Made by a program: the position numbers and the translations under genes
Part shown: one piece after another, positions 53,297 to 63,100 of the stretch
Numbering within the stretch: the first letter of the stretch is position 1
Layout: each line of letters opens with the position of its first letter
Notes under the pieces: generated by a model
Seen by the model: the letters and a program-made list of their open reading frames with translations, nothing else
The model's database searches: none
Told to the model about the DNA's origin: nothing
Assembly (NCBI GenBank): GCA_964406005.1
Contig: CAYOPZ010000001.1
Location: 62,001-126,000, forward strand
Reading direction: 5' to 3'
From: CAYOPZ01 sp964406005
GTDB lineage: Bacteria; Bacteroidota; Bacteroidia; Bacteroidales; SM23-62
DNA: 64,000 bases

Positions 53297-53983
53297 ATGA
53301 AAAAACTGGTGGTTCTGACCGGTTCCGGAATAAGCGCTGAAAGCGGGATCAAAACCTTCCGTGAGATGGGGGGATTGTGGGAACAATACGACGTTCACGA
53401 AGTAGCCAGTCCGCAGGGATGGGCCGAAAACATGGACCTTGTTCTCAGGTTTTATAATGAACGCAGGAAAAAACTTCTGGAGGCGGAGCCCAATCCCGGT
53501 CACACCGGCCTGGCCGGACTGGAAAAGCACTTTGATGTGCAGATCATCACCCAGAATGTCGACAACCTTCATGAAAGGGCGGGGAGTACCAGCGTCCTTC
53601 ACCTGCACGGAGAGCTTATGAAGGCGCGCAGCACAAACGATCCCTCGCTGATATATGAACTTGACGGGTGGGAACTGAAACGGGGGGATACCTGTGAAAA
53701 AGGCTACCAGCTCCGTCCCCATGTCGTCTGGTTCGGGGAGCCCGTACCGCTGATCGAAACCGCCATTGAAATTACCCGCAGCGCGGATGTTTTTGCCGTT
53801 ATCGGCACCTCCCTGGTGGTCTATCCGGCAGCCGGATTGATCGACCACGTCCCTGAAAACGCCCCGATCTACCTGGTCGATCCCAACGATATTCCCGTTC
53901 CCCTGTACAGGAAGGTTGAGATAATAAAGGAAAAAGCCGGAACAGGCGTGGGTATTCTCAGAGAAAAACTGCTCGGTGATTGA
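53297..53983 (+). CDS. cobB: Sirtuin NAD-dependent protein deacylase
   Basis: 228 residues, class III sirtuin. NAD-binding LTGSGISAESGIKTFRE, ITQNVDNLHERAG with the catalytic region HLHGELMKA, and VIGTSLVVYPAAGLI. RFYNERRKKL carries the Tyr-x-x-Arg pair typical of SIRT5-like desuccinylases. The four zinc-binding Cys residues normally present after the catalytic His are absent; only one Cys remains (GDTCEKG). It removes acyl groups from lysines with NAD. Single gene between dnaG and a convergent unknown. Confidence 0.9.
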   Translation: MKKLVVLTGSGISAESGIKTFREMGGLWEQYDVHEVASPQGWAENMDLVLRFYNERRKKLLEAEPNPGHTGLAGLEKHFDVQIITQNVDNLHERAGSTSVLHLHGELMKARSTNDPSLIYELDGWELKRGDTCEKGYQLRPHVVWFGEPVPLIETAIEITRSADVFAVIGTSLVVYPAAGLIDHVPENAPIYLVDPNDIPVPLYRKVEIIKEKAGTGVGILREKLLGD

Positions 53984-53989
53984 ACCATC

Positions 53990-55519
53990 TCAGAAGCTGA
54001 TCCTGTAAAATGAAAGTTCCCTGAACCTCAGTGACGGGATGACCATCTCGTCATCCAGAGGGTCGTACCAGGCCAGGGGCACGGGTGTCTTCATTCTCCT
54101 TTTTGTCTTGCGGTAAAGTATGGCGCTTGTCATTTCGCCGGAAGGTCCGATTCCAACGGATTTCAGGGCAACCTTGTTGGTATAGTTGAAGGGACGGACC
54201 TTTTCCTCTGCCGGCCAGGCCCCGTTTTTCAGATTGTCGTTATAAACAATCTCGACCTGGTTCTCATACCATGGTGCATGTACTGCATAAGAGCAGTAAT
54301 TGTAACCGTATTTGGGGTCGTAGTTCTGCCTTTTTACAATGTTTCTCTTCCAGTTCAGGTTCCCGCCCGGGCTGAAGCTTGCCACCATAATATTCATGTA
54401 GGTATTGTAGGTCTGGTCATACTGGTTTTCCGCAAGCATGATCATGTCTCCGTTGTCCCTGAGGATCAAATGATTCATATGGAAACCGTACATTTCTTCC
54501 AGCTCTTTTTTCCCTTCCAGGTTCATAACCTCATTCAGAAAATAAGGCTCGAGTTCGTTAAAACGGATATTTTCGAACCGGTTTTCCCGGTTGTTGACCT
54601 CGAAATACACAATCCCTTCGATGGCATAACGGTTATGACTCGGAGAATAAAACCCCACGCAGCTCAGATCATGGTCCCTGCCCGGCTCTATCTGCATGTC
54701 TCTGATATACAGATTCGGGAAATCCACAGGGTACTGGTTTACCGTCCTGCCGCTGTCGGTGAGCGCCATAAGGAAATACCTGTTTTTCATTTCCCCGAAC
54801 AGGCTTAAAATGTTCTGGGCATCCTTCAGGCTCATTATGAAAACATCCCCCTTGTCATTTACTTTCACGATGGATTCCCTGGGAGCCCTTTTCTCGTAAA
54901 TGATTCTTTCATCCCTTTCCCATTCCAGAGAAAGATCCTTCCCGTACATCTGAAAATGCAGGTCCTGTATATTCTTGCTGTAAACATCCTGCTGACTGTA
55001 AACGAGAAGCCTGTCTTCCTTCCTCGAGAGCTTGAAATTGAATTCAGCGAACCAGCCTTTGAAATGTGGGATTTCCATCACCTTGCGCTCATCGTCCAGT
55101 TGCCGGAGATTGCTTTTATCGATGGTTTGCACATACAGGATTTCCCTGTTAAACCTCAATTCGGAAGTGAACAAATAGATCCTGTCGCAGAAGTAGAAAA
55201 TGGCTTCCAGGTCCCTTTCGCGAAGGCCCCGGTGAAGGATTAAATAATTGTCGTCGGTGGAGTGAAAATCATTGTCATAGTGTTCCAGGTAATACCGGTG
55301 GTCCATGCCCAGTGCATAATAACCTGTCTCATCCCGACCGAAAATCTGTGGAATCTCACGGGAAGTGGGTATGACCATCTCTTCGCCCTGTTCCAGGGTG
55401 ATATCCTCATTTTGTTCCCGGAAGATCTGTTCTCCGGTGCCCTGCCCGCAGATTGAAAGCACTCCGGTCAAAATAAAAATATGTAAATACAGGATTCTTA
55501 ACACCGGTGATTTTTCCAC
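53990..55519 (-). CDS. Secreted protein of unknown function
   Basis: 509 residues if started at GTG 55519; a later GTG at 55504 fits the -7 element (TATTTTTG, 55519-55526) better and keeps the signal peptide (LYLHIFILTGVLSICGQ). The rest has many beta-strand-like segments with aromatic and charged residues (YYALGMDHRYYLEHYDNDFH, SCVGFYSPSHNRYAIEGIVY), suggesting a repetitive beta-rich fold, perhaps a beta-propeller-like protein. No named domain is recognised. It is convergent with cobB 6 bases away. Confidence 0.7.
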   Translation of the reverse strand: MEKSPVLRILYLHIFILTGVLSICGQGTGEQIFREQNEDITLEQGEEMVIPTSREIPQIFGRDETGYYALGMDHRYYLEHYDNDFHSTDDNYLILHRGLRERDLEAIFYFCDRIYLFTSELRFNREILYVQTIDKSNLRQLDDERKVMEIPHFKGWFAEFNFKLSRKEDRLLVYSQQDVYSKNIQDLHFQMYGKDLSLEWERDERIIYEKRAPRESIVKVNDKGDVFIMSLKDAQNILSLFGEMKNRYFLMALTDSGRTVNQYPVDFPNLYIRDMQIEPGRDHDLSCVGFYSPSHNRYAIEGIVYFEVNNRENRFENIRFNELEPYFLNEVMNLEGKKELEEMYGFHMNHLILRDNGDMIMLAENQYDQTYNTYMNIMVASFSPGGNLNWKRNIVKRQNYDPKYGYNYCSYAVHAPWYENQVEIVYNDNLKNGAWPAEEKVRPFNYTNKVALKSVGIGPSGEMTSAILYRKTKRRMKTPVPLAWYDPLDDEMVIPSLRFRELSFYRISF

Positions 55520-55648
55520 AAAAATAATGCCTCCGTCCCAATATTACACGTAATTGTCAGGGTAAGTTCTTCCGCCCGGCATAAAGAAACAGGCAAACCC
55601 TTGAAAAATAATCCCTAATTCCTTAATATTGCACTCCGGTACTGCCCC

Positions 55649-55725
55649 GGGCCCATAGCTCAGTCGGTCAGAGCATCTGACTCATAATCAGGGGGTCGCT
55701 GGTTCGAGCCCAGCTGGGCCCACCA
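55649..55725 (+). tRNA. tRNA with CAU anticodon (Met or Ile2)
   Basis: A complete cloverleaf: 7-bp acceptor GGGCCCA/TGGGCCC, D arm GCTC...GAGC, anticodon stem TCTGA/TCAGG around CTCATAA (anticodon CAT), 5-base variable loop, T arm GCTGG/CCAGC around TTCGAGC, discriminator A and an encoded CCA. CAT anticodons belong to tRNA-Met or, after lysidine modification, tRNA-Ile2; the sequence alone does not settle it. Confidence 0.95.
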
Positions 55726-55726
55726 T

Positions 55727-55749
55727 AACAGCCTCAGGGCTGTTTTTTT
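55727..55749 (+). terminator. Intrinsic terminator of the tRNA gene
   Basis: AACAGCC-TCAG-GGCTGTT forms a perfect 7-bp stem with a 4-base loop and is followed by a run of T, directly after the encoded CCA. Confidence 0.85.
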
Positions 55750-55793
55750 ATTCACGCTGGGCTCGAAGCTGCCCTGCAACCTGGCCCCTCCCT

Positions 55794-55816
55794 GAAATGA
55801 TCCACAGGATCATTTC
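55794..55816. repeat. Perfect 10-bp hairpin inside the tRNA-fragment region
   Basis: GAAATGATCC-ACA-GGATCATTTC is a perfect 10-bp inverted repeat with a 3-base loop. It sits between the inverted and direct copies of tRNA fragments, giving a nested hairpin structure. Role unknown. Confidence 0.55.
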
Positions 55817-55873
55817 TTTACGGTCGGTCCTGAGCCCAGCTGGGCCCACATATGATAACCGTCCACTTGGACT

Positions 55874-56524
55874 TTAGTAGGCTATTACAGGTTTCTGATG
55901 CACAAATTCATTTGAGTTCATTTGCTTTATAATAAAGTCTGCGAGGTCGGCACGACTGATTTTTCGTCCACCCTTGGGACAATGATTCGATCGAACTCTG
56001 TATTTTCCTGTATAAGGTTTATTGGTTAGATAAGTTGGACGTACGCAAATCCAGTTAATATCCTGCGTATCGTCCAAAACTGTTTCCCATCTGGTTTGAT
56101 CGTAATACACTTTGTTGAAATTAGGACGTATGATGCGGTTCATGAAGAAGTTGTCAGTAGAAGGATCACTCATATCAATTAATCCCGAAGTGATTGTGAT
56201 AAGCTTTTCTATTCCTGCAGATCTCATTGCAACAAGGATATTTCTGCCACCCCGGGAATATATTTCGGTATAACCATTATCTGTACCTGTACCCAATGCA
56301 GATATAATCAAGTCACAACCTGTAAAAAACTCTTTAAGTTTATCAAGGTCGAAAACTCCTCCTTCACACATTTCAATCTGACCTTCATGCAATTGCTGAA
56401 TATCTTCAAGGTCAAACTTTGCGGGACTGCGTACCAACACTTTTACGTCAAGATTATCCTGAACCAGTCTTTTTAATATCTCGGATCCGGTTTTCCCCGT
56501 TGCTCCTAATAAAAATACCTTCAT
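55874..56524 (-). CDS. NAD(P)-binding NmrA-like oxidoreductase
   Basis: 216 residues. N-terminal Rossmann motif KVFLLGATGKTGSEILKRLV, and LIISALGTGTDNGYTE. The middle and end match NmrA/SDR a5-type proteins (KLITITSGLI, VLDDTQDINWICVRPTYLTN). Such proteins bind NAD(P) and act as redox sensors or small oxidoreductases. The gene is AT-richer than the flanking genes and lies beside duplicated tRNA fragments, consistent with recent acquisition. Own TAACTTTG promoter. Confidence 0.85.
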   Translation of the reverse strand: MKVFLLGATGKTGSEILKRLVQDNLDVKVLVRSPAKFDLEDIQQLHEGQIEMCEGGVFDLDKLKEFFTGCDLIISALGTGTDNGYTEIYSRGGRNILVAMRSAGIEKLITITSGLIDMSDPSTDNFFMNRIIRPNFNKVYYDQTRWETVLDDTQDINWICVRPTYLTNKPYTGKYRVRSNHCPKGGRKISRADLADFIIKQMNSNEFVHQKPVIAY

Positions 56525-56558
56525 CTTTTTCTAAATTCTGTTAATCCTGAAATTCTGA

Positions 56559-56566
56559 CAAAGTTA
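56559..56566 (-). promoter_or_regulatory. -7 element of the NmrA-like gene
   Basis: TAACTTTG on the minus strand, 35 bases before the ATG at 56524. No ORF is visible in the remaining 140 bases before the next gene. Confidence 0.5.
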
Positions 56567-56707
56567 GGTATACTGGATATGCTGTGCTTTTAAGAATCGT
56601 ATAAAAACTGGGACAAACCGTGCATTTTTAAAATCTGATCATTAATTTCATTTAATATGTGTATGGAAAAAGGTTTTTTATGGAAGTTCGTTCTGACGAT
56701 AAAGCGC

Positions 56708-58435
56708 TTACATTGTAGCGGAAGCCCTGCCTCCCTTAACGCTTTCGACCTTAACTGTATATTTATTTCCCCCTTTAACGATCCACCTCACCTTGACCCG
56801 GCTGTGACCGGGGATATTTTCCACTTCAATCCTGGCCGGATTGTCCTTCTGCTCGGTACAGATGTTCATATCCTCGTTGATGACATACATTCCTGCAACC
56901 ACTTCACCGCCTTCAATTGTAACATAATCGGGCGGGTCTATCCTGTACCTGAGATTCTGACCTGAATGAGTGGGCATCATCCGGCGGTTTGCAATTGTGG
57001 CAGTGACCTGTTTAAGGTTTCCTTCGATCTTTACTATCTTAATATCGGATACTTCCAGCTTTGGTGTCTGGTACGCATGGTAGATGCAGAAAGCACTGTT
57101 CCTGTGAGCGTCAGCTTCCAGAAGGAAACCCGGGTGCAGCCTTCCGTAATTCTTGTCAAAACCGCCGATTTCAACCATACCGTACACCGGGTGATCATAT
57201 TCCTCCCAGGGAATGAATGCATCTTCAAATAGCAGTAATTTATCGAATTCATAACTGTCCACGTTGTCTTCATCGTAGAACATCAGATAAGATGTCCACA
57301 GTTCATTTGAATAGATATAGGTTCCGAGGAATCCGTACCACCAGTCGAGTTCTCCCCCGTATACGGTATACAGGTCATCCCATATGGTAAGCAGGCTGTA
57401 GCCCGGGATCATTTTTTCTCCCACTTTCCCGATCTCGTTCATCACAAATTCATCCGCCCTTGTATAAACTTCGGAGCCACCTCCCTGTATACTCGGTCCC
57501 TTGAGGATCATCCCCCCGGAATTATGGAATGTCTGGGCGCCTGCAATATTCCGATGCTTCAGTCCGAAGTCCCTGACGGCCCTGTTTTCCGGGAAAGTGA
57601 ACGGATATTTGTCTGCCCCGTACTGCACATAATCAGGTTCCCAGTTGTAGCCCCAGTCACGGTTTGGATCATAAAAACCCGGTCTGTCCTCGTTTACCAG
57701 CCCGTCGCCATCGTTATCCAGCCCTTCATATCCGAGCAGCTCATATTCTCCTTTTTCCCCGGGAGCCACACGTATCATTCGCCTGGGGTCGGAAGGATCA
57801 ACCCTGTACTCCCCCTCCGGGTTTTTCCGCCTTATCTGGCTGATCACGCCGTCATTGTTCAGATCATCAAATCCGTCTTCGTCAACCAGTCCGTCGCGGT
57901 CGTCATCCCTGGGCATCATGCCTGACCTGGGGGAGTGCTGGGTATTGGCCTCGTAAATAAAATCTTCACGGGCATCAGGATTTATAGTGGGTATGATATA
58001 GAAGACCTTTTCATCGAGAAGCTCATGTATAAAATCATTCTCCCCGTACATTTCGGCAAGGTACCATGCGGTATACATAGCCATCTCCGAACCCTGCAAC
58101 TCGTTTGAATGGATGTTCCCGTCGATATAATATCCGGGCTTGCTGCCAGGGTCGAGGTTCCTGTGATTGGTAACGATAAGGACAAGCATGTCCCTGCCTT
58201 GATATGATTTTCCGGCAGATTCCACCTTTACCAGATCGGGATAGGCCTTTTCAAGCTTTCCGGCGAAATCGCTTATGCCTGAATATGTATAATACTTATC
58301 CCAGCTCATATTAACCTTTGGATTTACAGGCGTGCCGGCAGCCTTGAAGAACAATTCGCTGTCCTGTGCTGAAAATTTCATGCCTATCAGCAATGCAGCT
58401 GTTATCAACAGTATTTTACGGATCTTATTCATCAT
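56708..58435 (-). CDS. M14 zinc carboxypeptidase
   Basis: 575 residues with a signal peptide (cleavage near KFSAQ). The active site looks complete: DGNIHSNELQGSE (zinc ligands His109 and Glu112), DPNRDWGYNW (Asn/Arg binding the substrate carboxylate), AGAQTFHNSGG (third ligand His304) and the general-base Glu near 450 in GFLLEADAHRN. Inserted Ca-binding-like loops appear (DDDRDGLVDEDGFDD and GLDNDGDGLVNEDRPG). It removes C-terminal residues from proteins or peptides outside the cell. It follows its catalytically degenerate relative by 21 bases. Confidence 0.88.
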   Translation of the reverse strand: MMNKIRKILLITAALLIGMKFSAQDSELFFKAAGTPVNPKVNMSWDKYYTYSGISDFAGKLEKAYPDLVKVESAGKSYQGRDMLVLIVTNHRNLDPGSKPGYYIDGNIHSNELQGSEMAMYTAWYLAEMYGENDFIHELLDEKVFYIIPTINPDAREDFIYEANTQHSPRSGMMPRDDDRDGLVDEDGFDDLNNDGVISQIRRKNPEGEYRVDPSDPRRMIRVAPGEKGEYELLGYEGLDNDGDGLVNEDRPGFYDPNRDWGYNWEPDYVQYGADKYPFTFPENRAVRDFGLKHRNIAGAQTFHNSGGMILKGPSIQGGGSEVYTRADEFVMNEIGKVGEKMIPGYSLLTIWDDLYTVYGGELDWWYGFLGTYIYSNELWTSYLMFYDEDNVDSYEFDKLLLFEDAFIPWEEYDHPVYGMVEIGGFDKNYGRLHPGFLLEADAHRNSAFCIYHAYQTPKLEVSDIKIVKIEGNLKQVTATIANRRMMPTHSGQNLRYRIDPPDYVTIEGGEVVAGMYVINEDMNICTEQKDNPARIEVENIPGHSRVKVRWIVKGGNKYTVKVESVKGGRASATM

Positions 58436-58456
58436 TTCGGGTTTATTGTTGTTTGA

Positions 58457-60109
58457 TTATTTCAGCTCGAATGTTATTTCAGCCGATCCGCATTGAATCG
58501 CACCGATGGTAATGGTATATTTACCTGTTCCCATGACGAGCCAGTTCGTTTCCCTGGTTTCATCGCCGTTTAACCGTTCAAAGGATCCTATCGCCCTGCC
58601 GCTGAGCAACGTAAAATCATTATCCGATTTCAGTACAATTCGCATGTTTTTGACCCACTTTACCCTTTCACCTATTTTACTTGTAGTTGCGAAAACACCT
58701 TTATTGTGAACCTTAACGGTGATCCGGAAAATATCATTGTCAAGCTTCTCTGTTTCAAGGTCGAGAAACTCCAGTCCGGGATGCATCTTTGCAGCACCGG
58801 TAATAAAGGTAAAGTTTGATTCTATTAAACTGTCGAGTGACCCGGCAGGGGGAGTGGTCAGTGCAAAAGGCGGAATGCCTCCTACCTCGACCTGTTTCCC
58901 GGGGAAATCGGGGTGGTCAAGCTTTTCCCACGGAATAAAAACATCCTCATAGGAATGATCGGCCGCAAATTTAAGAAAGGAGGCTTCTTTCGATAATCCT
59001 TTTTCGGCAGGGAACCACCATCCGGGGGTTGAATAACTGTATCTGCCGTAGTGGTAGTAGGCCCATTCCATGAAATTGCCCGCTTCCCTTTCAAATCCGG
59101 GTGAACCGGTCAGTCCTGTAATTTCAAGATATTTTTCAGACATCAGGTTGTTAAGAATTTCATCTTCTTCCAGGATCGTGGTGATTTTTGCGGGCCCCCT
59201 GCTTCTGCCTTCTCCGCTTCCTTCTCCACCTTCTCTGACTTCCCTTGCCTTGAAAGGTTCGCCCAGGTTATCCTGGGGTCCATATGAGAAAACAACAAAT
59301 ACATTGAAGTGATCATACAGATAATCGGCAACTGCCCTGGATTCATTTTCCGAATTGGCATTAATGCCGGCCAGACGCCCGTATTCTTCATACTCGAAAG
59401 TAAAATTATTGTTAAAGTTCACGCCTCCCTCGGTATCTTCGTTAAAAGAGCCGTCCCCGTCATTGTCTATCCCTTCGGTCAATACAATCCAGTCTCCTGT
59501 TTCCCCTTTGGCAAGGTCCGCTTCTATCATCAGCCTGGGATCATCTGCGTCAGTAATATAAGTTCCCGAAGGATCCTTAATACGCATGAGTGTAATGATA
59601 CCATCCCCGTTCAGGTCCTCATAAGGATCTTCATCGGTTCTGAAATCCCTGTCGTTATCGGTGGGGTTGGCATTGACCAGCCGTTCATACTTCGGATTTC
59701 CGAAATACTGGCCGGTGGCATCCGGATTGACATTCGGGAAAAGGTAGAATGTTACCTCATCCAGCAGGGATGTGATATCGGGATCACCTGCCTTTTCAAG
59801 GAGCCTGGCGGCAAAACCTGCGACCAACTCACAGCCCAGGGGATACCTGCCATCGATCCCGCCCAGGATGGCTACCCCCGGCTTGCCGTCGGCGTCATCC
59901 CGGCCGATCTTCAATACCAGGATATCATTGCCTGCAGCAGTCCTTGCAATGGATTCCAAACTGCACAGGTCCGGGTAATTCCCGCTCAGTTCCTTCAATA
60001 TCCGGTTCATCTCGTCGAGGGTATGATAACCCGACCGGGCATTGGCCTGAGAAGTCCAGCATACCACACAGATGGTCATACATAAAATAAACCTGTAAAG
60101 AATTTTCAT
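58457..60109 (-). CDS. M14-family protein with lost zinc ligands (likely inactive)
   Basis: 550 residues with signal peptide (WTSQANARSG). The overall M14 scaffold matches the downstream enzyme (GYHTLDEMNRILKELSGNYP and FYLFPNVNPDATGQYFG), but the HxxE site reads GGIDGRYPLGCE (Asp86 and Tyr89), the Asn-Arg motif reads VNFNNNFTF, and the third His is replaced in FVVFSYGPQDN. Two Ca-loop-like segments remain (DPYEDLNGDGIITLMRIKDP and GIDNDGDGSFNEDT). It may be a binding or regulatory partner of the active enzyme. It follows the GatB-AspRS gene by 36 bases. Confidence 0.8.
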   Translation of the reverse strand: MKILYRFILCMTICVVCWTSQANARSGYHTLDEMNRILKELSGNYPDLCSLESIARTAAGNDILVLKIGRDDADGKPGVAILGGIDGRYPLGCELVAGFAARLLEKAGDPDITSLLDEVTFYLFPNVNPDATGQYFGNPKYERLVNANPTDNDRDFRTDEDPYEDLNGDGIITLMRIKDPSGTYITDADDPRLMIEADLAKGETGDWIVLTEGIDNDGDGSFNEDTEGGVNFNNNFTFEYEEYGRLAGINANSENESRAVADYLYDHFNVFVVFSYGPQDNLGEPFKAREVREGGEGSGEGRSRGPAKITTILEEDEILNNLMSEKYLEITGLTGSPGFEREAGNFMEWAYYHYGRYSYSTPGWWFPAEKGLSKEASFLKFAADHSYEDVFIPWEKLDHPDFPGKQVEVGGIPPFALTTPPAGSLDSLIESNFTFITGAAKMHPGLEFLDLETEKLDNDIFRITVKVHNKGVFATTSKIGERVKWVKNMRIVLKSDNDFTLLSGRAIGSFERLNGDETRETNWLVMGTGKYTITIGAIQCGSAEITFELK

Positions 60110-60145
60110 GAGTTATTGGTTATTTAAATTAAAACACCCTTTAAA

Positions 60146-63100
60146 TTACGACTTATTTTTCTTGCCTGATAATTTTATATGTGCCTCACTGATTTTTTTA
60201 TCCGGTAAAACCGATGGGCTGCCGAACATCAGATCTTCCCCGGTGCCGGTTTTCGGGAATGCAATTACTTCCCTGATCGAGGTCTTCTTTTCCAGTATCA
60301 TAATTAACCTGTCTATGCCCCATGCAATACCTCCGTGCGGAGGCGCACCGTATTCAAAGGCCTCAAGCATATGGCCAATGCTTTTTTTCATGTTTTCCAG
60401 GTCATATCCCATGTTTCTGTAGGTCGCCTCAAGTATTGCTTTTTTGTGCGCACGTATCGACCCTCCCCCGATTTCATTGCCGTTAACGACCAGATCATAT
60501 TGCTGGGAAATGATACTTCCTATATTCTTTCCCTCAAGGTGATCCTGCAGGGATCCTTTTACAGGCATCGAGAAAGGATTGTGTGAAAACGTCCACCCGC
60601 CGTTGTCTGTTTCTTCAAACAGGGGGAATTCAATGACCCATGCCGGGTGTAATTCATTTGCCCTGATCAGGTTGATCATTTTTCCCAATTCCAGCCTCAC
60701 TTCAGAAAGTGCCTTATTGGCCGTTTTATAATCTGCCGCCGAGAAAAATACAATGTCTCCCGGAATTGCTTCGACCCTCTGAATGATCCTGCCGGCAATA
60801 TCTTCCCCTAAATACTTTATTATCGGAGATTGCAGCTCATTTTCATTTACCATGATATAAGCCAGTCCGCCCAGGCCGTTTTTCCGCGCAACCGCAGTTA
60901 AATGTTCGATCTGCCCTTTCGACAAGCGTTTTTCAGATAAGCTGCCGCCTACCTTTATACATTTTACGATACCGCCTTCATCAATGGGTTTTGTAAACAC
61001 CTGGAAGGAAGTTTCCTTAACGATATCGGTAATGTCTTCCATTTCCAGGCCGAAACGCAGATCGGGCCTGTCTGTGCCGTATTTTTCCATCGCCTCGTAA
61101 TACCTGAATACCTTAAATGGAAAAAGCTTCCATTTATTCCCGTAAATCCTTTTGACAATCTCGTTGAATAAATTCGTATTGACGTCAATGACATCCTGCA
61201 TGCTCACATATGCCATTTCAATATCAAGCTGGGTAAATTCCGGCTGCCTGTCTCCCCTTGAATCCTCATCCCTGAAGCAACGGGCAATCTGAAAGTATTT
61301 GTCGAATCCCCCGACCATCAGGAATTGTTTGAATTGCTGCGGGGCCTGGGGTAATGTGTAAAATCTCCCCGGGAATTTCCGGCTTGGAACAATAAACTCC
61401 CGTGCTCCCTCATCCGTGCCGGAACTTAAGATCGGAGTTTCTATTTCAATGAAATTTTTTTCGTCCAGGATATCCCTGATGAGTTTAATGACCCTGTGGC
61501 GGTTTATAATTGTATTTCTTATCACGGTATTCCTGTGGTCAAGGAACTTGTACTTGAACCTGACATTCTCGGAAGATTTTACCGCTCTTCTTATTTCGAA
61601 CGGCAGCGTCCTGGCCGTATTCAATATTTCAAGTTCCGTTGTATCCAGTTCCAGTGTACCCGTTCTTATCCCCGGATTGAAATCATCTTCACTTCTGTGA
61701 ATGATCTTCCCGCTTACCATAATTACAGATTCCGGTGATATTTTTGCCAGTTCATCCAGACCGGGAAAGTTCTTTCTGTTTAACCTGACCTGAAAAATTT
61801 CATGACTGGCATCTCTCAGGTCAATAAAAACAAGCTCCCCGTGATCGCGCACACTCGATACCCAGCCTGAAAGAGTGACCGTTTCAGATAAGTTGCCGGT
61901 TGTGAGTTCAGAAACATAATGTGTTCTGTACCGATCCTTTATTATGATATCGGTCCTTCCCCGCCCGCCGGCAGTGGTATCCCCGGTTTCTTTCGTAATT
62001 TCTATTCCCGGGCTTGTGTCCGTGCTTGTTTCTTCATCCCTGGTTTCAATGCCGGACAACCTGCCGATGATTTTATCCCGGACAAGCTTTCCTGAAGCTC
62101 CTTTCCCGACCTTCGACATGACCATGCCAACCAGTATGCCGGCCCTTTTCAGGTTCCCTGCTTTTATATCACCGGCAATACCGGCATTCTCTTTAATGAC
62201 CTCTTCAATACTTGATTCAAGCTTTTCATCCGAAATGCTGTTATTCTCGATATAGGTTCTATAATCGAAATCCGGATTATTCAGCAGTTCCCCTGCTGCA
62301 TGCTGAAAGAGAACAACCGATATTTTTCCCTCTCTGAACAGAGAAAAAATCTCCGTAAAAGCGGGAATGTTGGTGACTTTATGATACTCTTCCGGCTTCA
62401 GGTTATTTGTCAGTGTTTTGGCAACAAATTTCGGATCGTTGATTTTTTCATTAATGCTTAAAAATATGTGCGACCTGACGGGATCGAACGTAAAGAATTT
62501 GGCATCCTGGGGCAGCACCCCTCCGCCAATCAGGATTGATTCGACAGGAAAGGGCAATAAACTGCTGTCAACCTGTATTTCCTCAACCGCGCTTTTAATA
62601 TTCACAAGAGGGATATCCGGTTCCTGTGCATACCTGTAATCTGCCGAGAACTCCTTCTTACGCATGGTTTTGGTTTGCTTTAAATCGGCATCAAACAGAA
62701 CCGTTGTCTGGTCGGGTCTCGGACTTTTGTGCCTGATGAAATAATCAAGCTGTTTTGACACCTCTTCTGTGATGGCCTCCACCATGAACTTGAACGAGTT
62801 GAGATTCTTGATCTCTGCACGTGGATTCAACTCATTCGTTCCTTTCTTACGAAGGGATACGCTGACGTCTGATTTGAATTCACCTTTTTCCAGGTTTGCT
62901 TCCGAGATCTTTAAATTCTGTACGATGCGCTGAAGGTATTGAGCATAGGTTGAAGCATCCTGTATGCGGTGGATACAGGGCTTGGTAACAACCTCGATCA
63001 GGGGCACACCGGATTTATTGAAATCGACCAGGGTTACACCCCGTTCATGCACCAGTTTTGCCGCATCCTCTTCGATATGCACCTGTTCAAGCTCAACGGA

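Larger units (their letters stand above)
55706..55849. repeat. Duplicated and inverted fragments of the tRNA 3' end
   Basis: The 18 bases GAGCCCAGCTGGGCCCAC from the tRNA 3' end (55706-55723) recur exactly at 55832-55849. An inverted copy of the T-arm stretch TTCGAGCCCAGC lies at 55756-55767. Duplicated tRNA 3' ends are typical of integration sites, though the span is only about 130 bases. Confidence 0.7.

Noticed and set aside
55832..55849. A possible second tRNA or tRNA pseudogene at the repeat copy.
   Set aside because: Only the 3' 18 bases are present; no D arm or anticodon arm can be formed.
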